A stretch of 48,126 nucleotides of DNA from Candidatus Kapaibacterium sp. (GTDB lineage: Bacteria > Bacteroidota > Ignavibacteria > Kapaibacteriales > UBA4661). The translations under genes were made by a program, and so were the position numbers. The DNA is taken from positions 1-48,126 of the forward strand of contig JANWZB010000009.1 of NCBI GenBank assembly GCA_025055035.1, in the 5' to 3' direction. The notes below the pieces were generated by a model. That model was not told where the DNA came from and made no database searches. It saw nothing but the letters and a program-made list of their open reading frames with translations. Positions 1 through 8,498 of the stretch are shown one piece after another; the stretch's first letter is position 1; every line of letters begins with the position of its first letter.

Positions 1-916
1 TATCCTGCCGAATTTCATAAAATCGCTGACGTATAGGTTCAACCAAAGCGACCATTGCATCAGCAAGCTCTGCTTTGAATTCTGCGTAACTTTTCCCCCA
101 AAAGCGCGCTTCGGCGCTTTCTACACTTGTACCTGCCGCAACACTATATAGCTCCAGCAAGTTTGTCATTGCTGGACGGTCTTCGCCGGCACGAATTTCT
201 GAACCTGAATCGGTAACTGCACGCTTAATTTTCAGGCGAATGTCATCAGGACTGTCTGTCAAAAAGATTGTGGCTTTAGGATTTTCATCAGACTTCGACA
301 TTTTTTTCGTGGGATCTTGAAGACTCATCACACGTGCACCGACTTTCGGAACGAACACCTCCGGAATGGTAAACGTATGGGGATAATAGTAGTTAAAACG
401 CTCAGCAAGATTGCGTGTGAGCTCCAGATGCTGCTTTTGGTCTTCTCCCACAGGAACAAGGTCAGCTTGATATAGCAAGATGTCAGCAGCTTGCAGTATG
501 GGATACGTAAACAGTCCAACAGTAGCGCTGTGTTTTTCTGACTTTTCCTTGAACTGCGTCATCTTCTGGCACTCACCCATAGAAGCAAAACAGCTCAATA
601 GCCATGCTGCCTGAGTATGAGCAGGAACATGGGATTGCACAAACACTACACTTTTGTTCGGGTCAATACCACTAGCGATATACATCGCTGCAACATCCAA
701 TGTCTGCTCGCGGAGCTGCGCGGCATTAGGGCGTATTGTGAGAGCATGTAGATCAACAATGCTGTACACGCAGTCATATGTATCTTGTAGCTCAACCCAC
801 GTCTTGAGTGCTCCAATATAATTGCCAATTGTTAATCCGCCACCTACACCGCTTGTAGGCTGCATTGCGCTGAAAATTACTTTGCGCTGAGCAGCCGTTT
901 GTTGAGATGTATCCAT
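1..916 (-). CDS. trpS: tryptophanyl-tRNA synthetase (3' end cut by window edge)
   Basis: Class I aminoacyl-tRNA synthetase that charges tRNA-Trp in the cytoplasm. Translating the reverse strand from the ATG at 916 gives about 305 residues before the window ends, so the C-terminus (roughly 25-40 residues in most family members) is missing. The signature region reads LTIGNYIGA, followed by FVQSHVPAHTQ, GEDQKQHLELTR and the KMSKS loop (TKKMSKSDENPK), all closely matching bacterial TrpRS. The family assignment is firm. Oddity: the stretch just before the HIGH-like motif is QPTSGVGGGLTIGNY, about four glycine-rich residues longer than the E. coli-type QPSGELTIGNY. It lies downstream of fusA on the same strand but behind a likely terminator, so it is probably a separate transcription unit. 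Confidence 0.96.
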   Translation of the reverse strand, partial: MDTSQQTAAQRKVIFSAMQPTSGVGGGLTIGNYIGALKTWVELQDTYDCVYSIVDLHALTIRPNAAQLREQTLDVAAMYIASGIDPNKSVVFVQSHVPAHTQAAWLLSCFASMGECQKMTQFKEKSEKHSATVGLFTYPILQAADILLYQADLVPVGEDQKQHLELTRNLAERFNYYYPHTFTIPEVFVPKVGARVMSLQDPTKKMSKSDENPKATIFLTDSPDDIRLKIKRAVTDSGSEIRAGEDRPAMTNLLELYSVAAGTSVESAEARFWGKSYAEFKAELADAMVALVEPIRQRFYEIRQD

Positions 917-956
917 AGCATATACAAAGAAACAATCCTACCATATACACATAACA

Positions 957-998
957 CAAAGCGGCGAGAGTGCGCTTTTACTTCTCTCACCGCCTTTG
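957..998 (-). terminator. likely Rho-independent terminator of fusA
   Basis: An imperfect inverted repeat lies between the fusA stop codon and trpS. The arms 957-970 and 984-998 pair as CAAAG, then CGG, then GAGAG, with one bulge and one mismatch, around a 13-nt loop. Read in the fusA direction the stem is followed by a short T-rich stretch (CTTTGTGTT). The U tract is modest, so the call rests mainly on the stem and its position. Confidence 0.55.
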
Positions 999-1041
999 AA
1001 AACCCCTATATCTGATGCTCGAGAAACATCTTATCGAAACT

Positions 1042-3156
1042 TTATGTTTTCCCTTCGGCACGGCGTTTTTGATACTCTTTGACCATTTCTTCTTGTATAG
1101 ATTTTGGTACTTGTGCGTATCTGGAGAACTCCATTGAGAACTCGCCTTTACCCTGTGTTGCAGAGCGCAAATCAGTGGAGTATCCGAACATCTCGGAAAG
1201 TGGTACCTCGGCATTGATGACAACATAGTTATTATCAGCATCTGTGCCTAAAATAACACCACGCCGTTGATTGAGCTGACCAATCACTGCACCCTGGAAT
1301 TCTTCCGGAACAGATATTTCCACATTCATAATGGGCTCTAAGATTACTGGAGCAGCGTCTTTGTAAAACTCTCGTACAGCAGTCATTGCGGCAATCTTAA
1401 ACGCCATTTCCGAAGAGTCCACAGGGTGATACGCACCATCATTCAGTACAACACGAACACCCATAACTGGCTGACCAATAAGCAAACCGCTTTGGAACTG
1501 CTCTTGGAAGCCTTTATCGCACGCAGGAATGTATTCGCGCGGAATTACACCCCCAACAATTTGATCAACAAACTCATATGTTTTATCCCCCTGAATTTCC
1601 ATTGGCTCAAAATAACCTGCAACTCGACCGAACTGACCTGCCCCACCTGTCTGCTTTTTGTGTGTGTAGTTAAACTCGGCTCGTTTCGTGATTGCCTCGC
1701 GAAAGGCTACCTTTGGCTTACCAACGACAACCTCGCAGTTATACTCACGCTTAATGCGCTCGATATAAATCTCCAAATGCAGCTCTCCCATACCTTTAAT
1801 AATGGTTTCACCGCTCTCTTCATCACGATAGACATGGAAGGTAGGATCTTCTTTTGTAAAGCGATTGAGTGCTTTGGAGAAATTCACCTGTCCAGCCTTG
1901 TCTTTTGGCGCAACAGCAAGCTCGATAACAGGGTTTGGCACATACATAGACGACATCGTTACATTTTGCCTGCCGTCTGTGAATGTATCTCCCGACGCAC
2001 AGTCCACACCAAACATTGCGACGATATCTCCTGCTTGAGCGGATTCAATTTCGTGCATTTCATCTGCGTGCATACGCACCAGGCGCGGTACTTTGAGACG
2101 CTTACCATTACTCATATTAACGATAGTATCACCCTTGCTAACTTTGCCTTGATAAATACGCATATATGTTAGCTGACCATATCTACCATCCTCCAGCTTG
2201 AATGCAAGCATTACTAGCGGCTTTGATGGATCAGATTTAAGCTCTATTTTTGCTTCATTATTATCTTGGTCGAGCGCCTCGATTTTGGTGTCAACAGGAC
2301 TTGGAAGATACCGTACTACTCCATCTAATAGAATCTGCACACCTTTGTTTTTATATGCCGAGCCTACGAATACTGGGGTAAGCTTGAGTGCAAGCGTACC
2401 CTTACGAATAGCAGCATGAATCTCATCCTCGGTAATAGCATCTTCTTGCTCGTTGAGAAACTTCTCCATGATACCATCGTCGAAGTCCGATATAGCCTCT
2501 ATCATTTTATGGCGGCGTTCCTTGGCTTCTGCAAGAAGATGCGCTGGAATGTCCTCATAGCGCACCTTTTCACCCGAATTACCATCAAAGTACGCAGCTT
2601 TCATCCGCACTAGGTCAATGACACCCTCGAAGTCTGCTTCTCGACCAATAGGCATTGTCACCATCACAGCATTGTGATGGAGCTTTTCACGAAGCTGATT
2701 CACTACGCGGTCGGGATTTGCTCCGGCTCTATCCATTTTATTAATAAACGCAAGACGCGGCACATTGTATCTGCGCATTTGGCGATCCACAGTAATAGAC
2801 TGGCTTTGTACTCCTGCAACTGAGCAGAGGACAAGTATAGCGCCATCCAACACCCGCAACGCACGCTCTACTTCTACTGTAAAGTCCACGTGTCCCGGAG
2901 TATCAATCAGATTGATATTGTAGTCGCCCCACATGCAGTACGTGGCAGCGGATTGAATTGTAATGCCCTTTTCGCGCTCTAGATCCATCGAATCCATTTT
3001 TGCACCGACACCATCTTTGCCACGCACCTCATGGATCGCATGAATACGACCTGTGTAGTAAAGGATGCGCTCAGAAAGTGTTGTTTTACCAGAATCAATG
3101 TGCGCTGAAATGCCAATATTGCGCACTTTCTCAAGAGGAACTGTTGTAGAAGACAT
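1042..3156 (-). CDS. fusA: translation elongation factor G, mitochondrial/spd-EFG1 type
   Basis: Ribosomal translocase GTPase of 704 residues. The G1 loop is AHIDSGKT (residues 18-25), followed by switch [12 protein letters not shown]3 DTPGHVDF and G4 NKMD, and then EF-G domains II-V. Many stretches match mitochondrial EFG1 better than the usual bacterial [11 protein letters not shown] with Ser rather than Ala, [59 protein letters not shown] and [17 protein letters not shown]. In bacteria that type (spdEFG1) is known as a translocase that works beside a separate EFG2 dedicated to ribosome recycling. It is not adjacent to rpsL, rpsG or tuf, unlike the common str operon. The ATG at 3156 gives the expected N-terminus. 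The subtype is judged by eye, without a tree. Confidence 0.95.
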   Translation of the reverse strand: MSSTTVPLEKVRNIGISAHIDSGKTTLSERILYYTGRIHAIHEVRGKDGVGAKMDSMDLEREKGITIQSAATYCMWGDYNINLIDTPGHVDFTVEVERALRVLDGAILVLCSVAGVQSQSITVDRQMRRYNVPRLAFINKMDRAGANPDRVVNQLREKLHHNAVMVTMPIGREADFEGVIDLVRMKAAYFDGNSGEKVRYEDIPAHLLAEAKERRHKMIEAISDFDDGIMEKFLNEQEDAITEDEIHAAIRKGTLALKLTPVFVGSAYKNKGVQILLDGVVRYLPSPVDTKIEALDQDNNEAKIELKSDPSKPLVMLAFKLEDGRYGQLTYMRIYQGKVSKGDTIVNMSNGKRLKVPRLVRMHADEMHEIESAQAGDIVAMFGVDCASGDTFTDGRQNVTMSSMYVPNPVIELAVAPKDKAGQVNFSKALNRFTKEDPTFHVYRDEESGETIIKGMGELHLEIYIERIKREYNCEVVVGKPKVAFREAITKRAEFNYTHKKQTGGAGQFGRVAGYFEPMEIQGDKTYEFVDQIVGGVIPREYIPACDKGFQEQFQSGLLIGQPVMGVRVVLNDGAYHPVDSSEMAFKIAAMTAVREFYKDAAPVILEPIMNVEISVPEEFQGAVIGQLNQRRGVILGTDADNNYVVINAEVPLSEMFGYSTDLRSATQGKGEFSMEFSRYAQVPKSIQEEMVKEYQKRRAEGKT

Positions 3157-3593
3157 GACGACTCAGCAGAAATTAGGACAAAGAGTTAAGTTTGTTCTGT
3201 TCTTATTAGAATGGCTAGTTTTTGTTAAAGACTTCTAATTTATATATTTTTCCTAACATACGCTACTTTTTTCGTAACACTCTAAACCATTGTAATATCT
3301 CATATACTGCCACAAAGCATTGAGCCTACCGTATAGGCTTTGTACCATATAGCAAGCGCAAAATGTTCGCGTTTTTCTCCTGTAGTACACCAATGATGCT
3401 CTAAGGTCTTTTTATGCACGCTCTTTCTTCCTCTTCAACTTATAGTGCTGCGTTATTGACATTGACATCGCTCTGTATACCGAATGCGTGCTAACAACAC
3501 CAATACCTATTAGCTCAATCTTGTAGCTTTCACTATACCTCCTATTGCGTTTTCACTTAATCTTCTTGTTATTAAGACACTAAGATGTGTAGC
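3157..3593. other. 437-bp intergenic region between fusA and polA
   Basis: No convincing gene, tRNA or long open frame was found. It is AT-rich near the fusA start, where the fusA promoter should lie. I found no clean Bacteroidota -33/-7 promoter pair. The far end holds the short hairpin at 3578-3599. Confidence 0.6.
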
Positions 3594-3599
3594 TTAGTG
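3578..3599 (-). terminator. small perfect hairpin over the polA stop codon
   Basis: CACTAAG (3578-3584) and CTTAGTG (3593-3599) form a perfect 7-bp stem with an 8-nt loop, and the polA stop codon lies inside one arm. A second 6-bp inverted repeat (CTTAAT at 3556-3561 and ATTAAG at 3571-3576) follows in the polA direction. There is no clear U tract, so it may be a 3'-end stabilising structure rather than a classical terminator. Confidence 0.3.
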
Positions 3600-6440
3600 A
3601 GCAGCAGCCCAATGTTTCCCTACACCTATTTCCACTACTACTGGGACATCACCGAGTGGCAGTGCCTGCTCCATACGGGTCTTGACTATGTGGCGAAATT
3701 CCTCTATTTCATCGGGATATACCTCAAAGACCAACTCATCGTGGATTTGCAGAAGCATTCTTGATTGCAGACCTCGACAGTGTATTTCCCGATGAATCGC
3801 AATCATCGCTAGTTTCATCATGTCTGCAGCAGTGCCTTGAATAGGCATATTGATAGCCGCTCGCTCAGCAGCAGAGCGTTCAATACGGTTAGCGCTGTTG
3901 ATAGCAGCATAGTACTTTCTCCTCCCCAGAAGTGTCGTAACGAAGCCATTAGTACGAGCAGACTCGATCGTTGTGTCGATATACTCTTTAATGCGTGGGT
4001 ATTTGGCAAAATAATTCTCGATAATACTCTTGCTTTCTGCGCGACTAATCTTCAAGCGCTGTGCTAGACCAAATGCGCCTAAACCATACATAACACCAAA
4101 ATTTACGGTCTTCGCTACACGACGCATTTCTCGTCCTACTTCGTGCTCGCTGATACCAAACAGAACTGCAGCAGTGGCTGCATGAATATCTCGCCCTTGT
4201 TGAAACGCTCGTATAAGAGTCTCATCCCTAGACATGTATGCCATAATGCGCAGCTCAATCTGCGAATAGTCTGCCGAAAGAAGCACGATATCAGGATGCT
4301 TTCTCGTATCAGCAATGAATGCTTTGCGAATTCCCATACCCAGCTCTGTGCGCACAGGTATATTTTGCAAGTTTGGGTCAGTTGAAGATAATCGTCCTGT
4401 GCTTGTTACTGTGGAGTTGTACGTTGTATGAATTCTTCCTGTATGCGGATTAATAAGCCGTGGGAGCGCTTCTACATATGTGGACTGCAGCTTTGCAAGT
4501 TGGCGATATTCCAGAATCTTCTCTGCTATCGGATATGCAGTTGCTAGTTCTTCCAACACCGAAGAATCCGTACTATATCCTGTTTTTGTCTTCTTCACTG
4601 GTGGAATGCCCATTCTTTCAAATAAGACTTCACCAAGTTGCTTTGTAGAATCCACATTAAACTCCGCACCTGCTTCTTCCCAAATAGAGCGCTTTAACGT
4701 CTCAATTTCCCCTTGAATCATCATTCCAATATTACGCAATACCAACACATCTACAGCAACACCCTGATACTCCATTTCTGCTAATACTTCTACCATCGGA
4801 AACTCCACTCTCTGTGCAAACTCTAGCAGTCCTTCTGCTTGCAACTTTGTGTACAATACATTCCGCAGTCGCAATGTAACATCTGCATCCTCTGCCGCAT
4901 ATTCTGCAACGCGTTCTAGTGCTACATCTGCCATTGAAAGTTGCTGTTTTTTCTTTTCTCCAATCAGTGCTGTAATTGGTATCGGTGCATACCGCAACCA
5001 TCGCTCCGCTAGAGCGTCCATATTATGCTGCATGTCAGCATTGAGTATATAGCTTGCTAGCATTGTATCGAATTCCACTGCAGACACTGCTATCCCATAC
5101 CGCCTCAGCACAAGAACATCAAATTTTGCATTCTGACCACACTTGGGAATATCAGCATTCTCTAGTAGCGCCTTTATAGGCAAGAGCGCTTCAGGGAAAT
5201 GCCATTGTGCCTGTGGTAGTGTACAGGGAGATACAATTGATGATGGCTCGTCGTCTAAATTACCAAATAGTTCACCTTGTGTATGGACGTCTGGAAGAGA
5301 ATATCCGCTGTGAGCAAGAAATGCCGCAAACGGTACATAATAGGCTTTCCCCTCAATTCCACAGAATGATAACCCAACAATAGAGCACATCATCGCATTC
5401 AGGCCATCAGTCTCTACATCAAATGCTACTATTAGAGAATGTTCTAGCTCCTGAACCATCGTGGCAACTTTTTCTGGTGTCTCCACAATTTCATACTCAT
5501 GTGGAGTATCGCGTATTGTTGCTAAGTTCTTTGCAGCTTGTTCGTGTGCATCGCGCGGTGCGAAGTGTGAGGAAGCCTCGTTCTTGAAAAATCGTCCAAC
5601 AATTGCACGAAAGCCGAGTTGATGAAAAAACTCTTTAAGTTCTTGCTCGCGAGGTTCTCTGCATGCAAAATCTTCTAGTTTGTGCTGCAGAGGCACATCA
5701 GTGTGAATTGTAACAAGGTCTTTGGAAAGAAATGCGTTGTCGCGACTCTCTTCAAGCTTTTTGCGCACAGTATCTTTGATAGCGTCCAGATGTGCATATA
5801 CTCCCTCCAGAGTACCATACTGCTGAATGAGCGGTATAGCAGTTTTTTCCCCAATACCTTTCACTCCCGGCACATTATCTGAAGCATCACCCACAAGTGC
5901 AAGAACATCGCGCACATACTCTGGCTCAACGCCAAACTTTGCTTTGACACCCGCTACGTCAACAATTTCATACTCCCCTGCAGAAAAGCCCGGACGGAAG
6001 AGCCGCACACGGTCGCTCACAAGCTGACAGTAATCCTTGTCGTTGGTAACACAGTATACATCGATATTGGATTGGCTAAAGCGCTTTGCAAGTGTTCCGA
6101 TAATGTCATCAGCTTCGTAGCCTTCACATTCTATCTGCTGAATGTTCAGCAGGTGAATCATCTGCTTGATGCGAGCAAGCTGTGGCACAAGCTCTTCTGG
6201 AAACTCTGGACGATGAGCCTTATAGTGTTCAAACTTCTCATGGCGAAAGGTAGGCGCTGCTGTATCAAAGGCAATACCAATATAGTGCGGTTGTTCTTTG
6301 TTGATAATTGTTGCTAAGATATTTGCAAAGCCGAACACCGCACCTGTTGGTTCCCCGCTTGGCGCTTGCAGCCTTGTTTTTGATAATGCATGATACGCTC
6401 GAAAAATGAGCGACATTGCATCTATAAGGAATAGCTTCAT
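3594..6440 (-). CDS. polA: DNA polymerase I
   Basis: Repair polymerase that also removes RNA primers, 948 residues, a normal full length. Domains in order: 5'-3' exonuclease (about 1-290, with ECEGYEADD and GDASDNVPGVKGIGEKTA); 3'-5' proofreading exonuclease (about 335-540); polymerase (about 580-948). The proofreading acidic residues look intact: D341 and E343 in DVETDGL, D441 in NAKFD, and YAAED near 514-518. Polymerase motif A is DYSQIELR (from D724), motif B is RRVAKTVNFGVMYG, and motif C is IHDE near 899-902. The protein should therefore have all three activities, unlike several lineages whose Pol I has lost proofreading. It follows dnaX by 51 bp on the same strand, so co-transcription is likely. 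Confidence 0.97.
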   Translation of the reverse strand: MKLFLIDAMSLIFRAYHALSKTRLQAPSGEPTGAVFGFANILATIINKEQPHYIGIAFDTAAPTFRHEKFEHYKAHRPEFPEELVPQLARIKQMIHLLNIQQIECEGYEADDIIGTLAKRFSQSNIDVYCVTNDKDYCQLVSDRVRLFRPGFSAGEYEIVDVAGVKAKFGVEPEYVRDVLALVGDASDNVPGVKGIGEKTAIPLIQQYGTLEGVYAHLDAIKDTVRKKLEESRDNAFLSKDLVTIHTDVPLQHKLEDFACREPREQELKEFFHQLGFRAIVGRFFKNEASSHFAPRDAHEQAAKNLATIRDTPHEYEIVETPEKVATMVQELEHSLIVAFDVETDGLNAMMCSIVGLSFCGIEGKAYYVPFAAFLAHSGYSLPDVHTQGELFGNLDDEPSSIVSPCTLPQAQWHFPEALLPIKALLENADIPKCGQNAKFDVLVLRRYGIAVSAVEFDTMLASYILNADMQHNMDALAERWLRYAPIPITALIGEKKKQQLSMADVALERVAEYAAEDADVTLRLRNVLYTKLQAEGLLEFAQRVEFPMVEVLAEMEYQGVAVDVLVLRNIGMMIQGEIETLKRSIWEEAGAEFNVDSTKQLGEVLFERMGIPPVKKTKTGYSTDSSVLEELATAYPIAEKILEYRQLAKLQSTYVEALPRLINPHTGRIHTTYNSTVTSTGRLSSTDPNLQNIPVRTELGMGIRKAFIADTRKHPDIVLLSADYSQIELRIMAYMSRDETLIRAFQQGRDIHAATAAVLFGISEHEVGREMRRVAKTVNFGVMYGLGAFGLAQRLKISRAESKSIIENYFAKYPRIKEYIDTTIESARTNGFVTTLLGRRKYYAAINSANRIERSAAERAAINMPIQGTAADMMKLAMIAIHREIHCRGLQSRMLLQIHDELVFEVYPDEIEEFRHIVKTRMEQALPLGDVPVVVEIGVGKHWAAAH

Positions 6441-6491
6441 GTACGCAGTATTACTTCATTGCAGAACGTGCAACACAAGATTCTCTTGCAT

Positions 6492-8396
6492 CTAAAAACG
6501 GCGAGGTAAAGCAACGGCTGAAAAAAGCTCTATTATTGCTTTATCCAACTCGTGGACTATTCCTTGTGGTTGTGGTAGTTCTGTTTCTTGGGACCTGCCA
6601 TTGGATCGCTGCTGTTGGTTCTCTGAACTGTCTGCGGTGTTCTGTGAATGCTCACATGATGGAAAATCAAAACTGCTAAATTCATGCGCATCACCAGAGT
6701 TATCTAAACGTATTTCAACACGTATTGCCTGACCTGCAGCAGCATGCAGTGCCCGCTCAATGTGAGGTATCTTCTCTCGCAGAGCATCAGCAATAAACCC
6801 AAATTTTGGATATAAGTGTATAGCTGTGTCGTGATACTGCACTTGTACCATATCAGGTTGCTCGCAATACGTTTTCAGATCATCTCCCAAGACTGACGTC
6901 TTATGAACCACGTGCCTCCAATGCTGCTCGATGTCAGTAGCTGTCTGGTGTTTCTTCGTATTACCTGTACGCTGAGCTGTAGTGCTTTGGGTACTACTGT
7001 AAGAAAGCACTACAGATGGCTGTGCAGAGCTATCTTGCTGTACCTTGCCTTGATTTTCCACACAATGTTTATTGTATTCCACATTTTCCACAGCGTTTTC
7101 CACACTCTGTGGAAACTTCTGTTTTATTGGGTGTTCTGGCGACGCAGCAGATGTCTTGAGCCTAGAAGGCGGGGAAGCAGTAGAGAGTACAGGTGTACTA
7201 TCGGAGGAGATAAGCGTTCTCTCTGTATCACCTAATTTTTTTTTTATCTCAGCAAGCTCTGCAAGAAGCTCAGAAATCTGTACTGCTGCATCCAGTTTCG
7301 CCATCTCTACTAATGCAAACTCAAAGCGCAAACGTGGCTGTGGCGCAAACCGAAGGGCTTGGTCAGTATTCATGATAATTGTCATGTATTGTAGAACATC
7401 GGCTTGCGTAAAGTACTGTGCTTCTTCTGCATACTGTTGGCGATGTACCTTTGATGCCTCAATCAGTGCACTGGAACCCGTTGCAAGAACAGTGAGAATA
7501 TTGCGAAAATGCTCAGCAAGCCCATGTAGGCACTCCTGCATATCGTATCCCCGGAGAAAGATTTCACGCACAATATTCAGAACACTTGCCACATCATGAT
7601 TGCGAATGGCACGCCCAAGAGTGAAGTACAATTCTCCATCAATCAAGTTCAGCGCTTCATTGACACGGGCATATTCTACATGATGACCACAAAACGCCAC
7701 AACTTGGTCAAAAATGCTTTGAGCATCTCGCATAGAACCATCGCTCTTCTTGGCAATCACTGTTAGCGATTCGTCATCGATATGTATCCCCTCTTGTTCA
7801 GCAATGTAGCGAAGCTGTGTACTCACATCATCTATCTGCATGCGCCGAAAATCGAAGCGCTGGCAGCGGCTTAAAATCGTCGCGGGTACTTTATGTGGCT
7901 CTGTTGTTGCAAAAACAAATATCAAATGGCGCGGAGGCTCTTCCAGTGTTTTCAAAAGAGCATTAAATGCCGACGTTGACAGCATGTGCACTTCATCAAT
8001 GATATATAGCTTATACTTGCCCTTAATTGGTGGATATTTTACATTCTCACGCAACTTGCGAATGTCATCGACGCTATTGTTCGATGCACCATCAATTTCG
8101 ATGACATCAAGGGAGCGCCCAGAACTGATTTCTATGCACGAGCTACATCTATTGCACGGTTCACTGTCTTCTGTCAGAGACTCACAGTTAACTGCTTTTG
8201 CAAGAATACGAGCGGTTGTCGTTTTCCCTACACCACGCGGTCCATTAAAGATATAAGCGTGATGAACTCTGTGAGACTGCACAGCATTGCGCAGTGTGCG
8301 GCAAACATGCTCTTGACCGACCACATCAGCAAACCTCTGTGGACGCCACTTTCGAGCCGTTACAAGATACTGCTCTTCTACCCTAGTGTGCTCCAT
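6492..8396 (-). CDS. dnaX: DNA polymerase III subunit gamma/tau
   Basis: Clamp-loader ATPase that loads the beta sliding clamp, 634 residues as the full-length tau form. Walker A is GPRGVGKT (52-59). The zinc site is C71, C81, C84 and C87, Walker B is DEVH (134-137) and the sensor/arginine-finger region has SRC (176-178). The AAA+ and collar domains (to about residue 375) are well conserved. After them come a Ser/Thr/Gln-rich linker and a tau-specific C-terminal domain (about 505-600). An unbroken run of ten A lies in codons 384-387, exactly at the collar/linker border, with stop codons directly behind it in both other frames; this could yield a short gamma form of about 390 residues. The linker coding sequence also holds five DnaA-box-like nonamers. 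No strong Shine-Dalgarno sequence precedes the ATG. Confidence 0.97.
   Translation of the reverse strand: MEHTRVEEQYLVTARKWRPQRFADVVGQEHVCRTLRNAVQSHRVHHAYIFNGPRGVGKTTTARILAKAVNCESLTEDSEPCNRCSSCIEISSGRSLDVIEIDGASNNSVDDIRKLRENVKYPPIKGKYKLYIIDEVHMLSTSAFNALLKTLEEPPRHLIFVFATTEPHKVPATILSRCQRFDFRRMQIDDVSTQLRYIAEQEGIHIDDESLTVIAKKSDGSMRDAQSIFDQVVAFCGHHVEYARVNEALNLIDGELYFTLGRAIRNHDVASVLNIVREIFLRGYDMQECLHGLAEHFRNILTVLATGSSALIEASKVHRQQYAEEAQYFTQADVLQYMTIIMNTDQALRFAPQPRLRFEFALVEMAKLDAAVQISELLAELAEIKKKLGDTERTLISSDSTPVLSTASPPSRLKTSAASPEHPIKQKFPQSVENAVENVEYNKHCVENQGKVQQDSSAQPSVVLSYSSTQSTTAQRTGNTKKHQTATDIEQHWRHVVHKTSVLGDDLKTYCEQPDMVQVQYHDTAIHLYPKFGFIADALREKIPHIERALHAAAGQAIRVEIRLDNSGDAHEFSSFDFPSCEHSQNTADSSENQQQRSNGRSQETELPQPQGIVHELDKAIIELFSAVALPRRF
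7054..7116. promoter_or_regulatory. cluster of five DnaA-box-like nonamers inside dnaX
   Basis: On the plus strand TTTTCCACA occurs at 7054-7062, 7084-7092 and 7096-7104, TATTCCACA at 7075-7083, and the inverted TGTGGAAAC at 7108-7116. The E. coli DnaA box consensus is TTATCCACA, and TTTTCCACA is the form described for cyanobacteria. The spacings are 21, 9, 12 and 12 bp. The cluster codes for a VEN-rich part of the DnaX linker, so duplication of a short coding unit is the competing explanation. Confidence 0.4.
7236..7245 (-). promoter_or_regulatory. A10 slippage/frameshift site in dnaX
   Basis: On the coding strand codons 384-388 read ATA AAA AAA AAA TTA, giving ten consecutive A. A -1 shift gives AAA ATT AGG TGA and a +1 shift gives AAT TAG, so either event ends the protein within three codons. 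The Thermus thermophilus dnaX makes gamma through transcript slippage on a run of nine A, and E. coli uses A AAA AAG. The position here, just after the collar domain, fits gamma production. Whether slippage happens is inference. Confidence 0.6.
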
Positions 8397-8498
8397 ATAT
8401 CTTTCTTGAACATGCTGCGTTTGGGGGAGAGGCTGCTTACCACTTTTGAGGCTTAAGTGAGTGAAGAATATTGCTCATAGTAGTAGCTGTACGGAGGC

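Noticed and set aside
1426-2172. 248-residue plus-strand open frame
   Set aside because: It is antisense to the EF-G gene, and its translation is rich in Cys, Asn and Leu with no domain. It is a shadow of the conserved gene.
7054-7116. Calling the nonamer cluster the replication origin
   Set aside because: There is no dnaA, AT-rich unwinding element or visible skew switch next to it, and it is coding sequence. Only a DnaA-box-like cluster is claimed.
7072-7599. 175-residue plus-strand open frame
   Set aside because: It lies opposite dnaX and has low-complexity Ser/Cys/Arg composition with no ribosome binding site, so it is a shadow frame.
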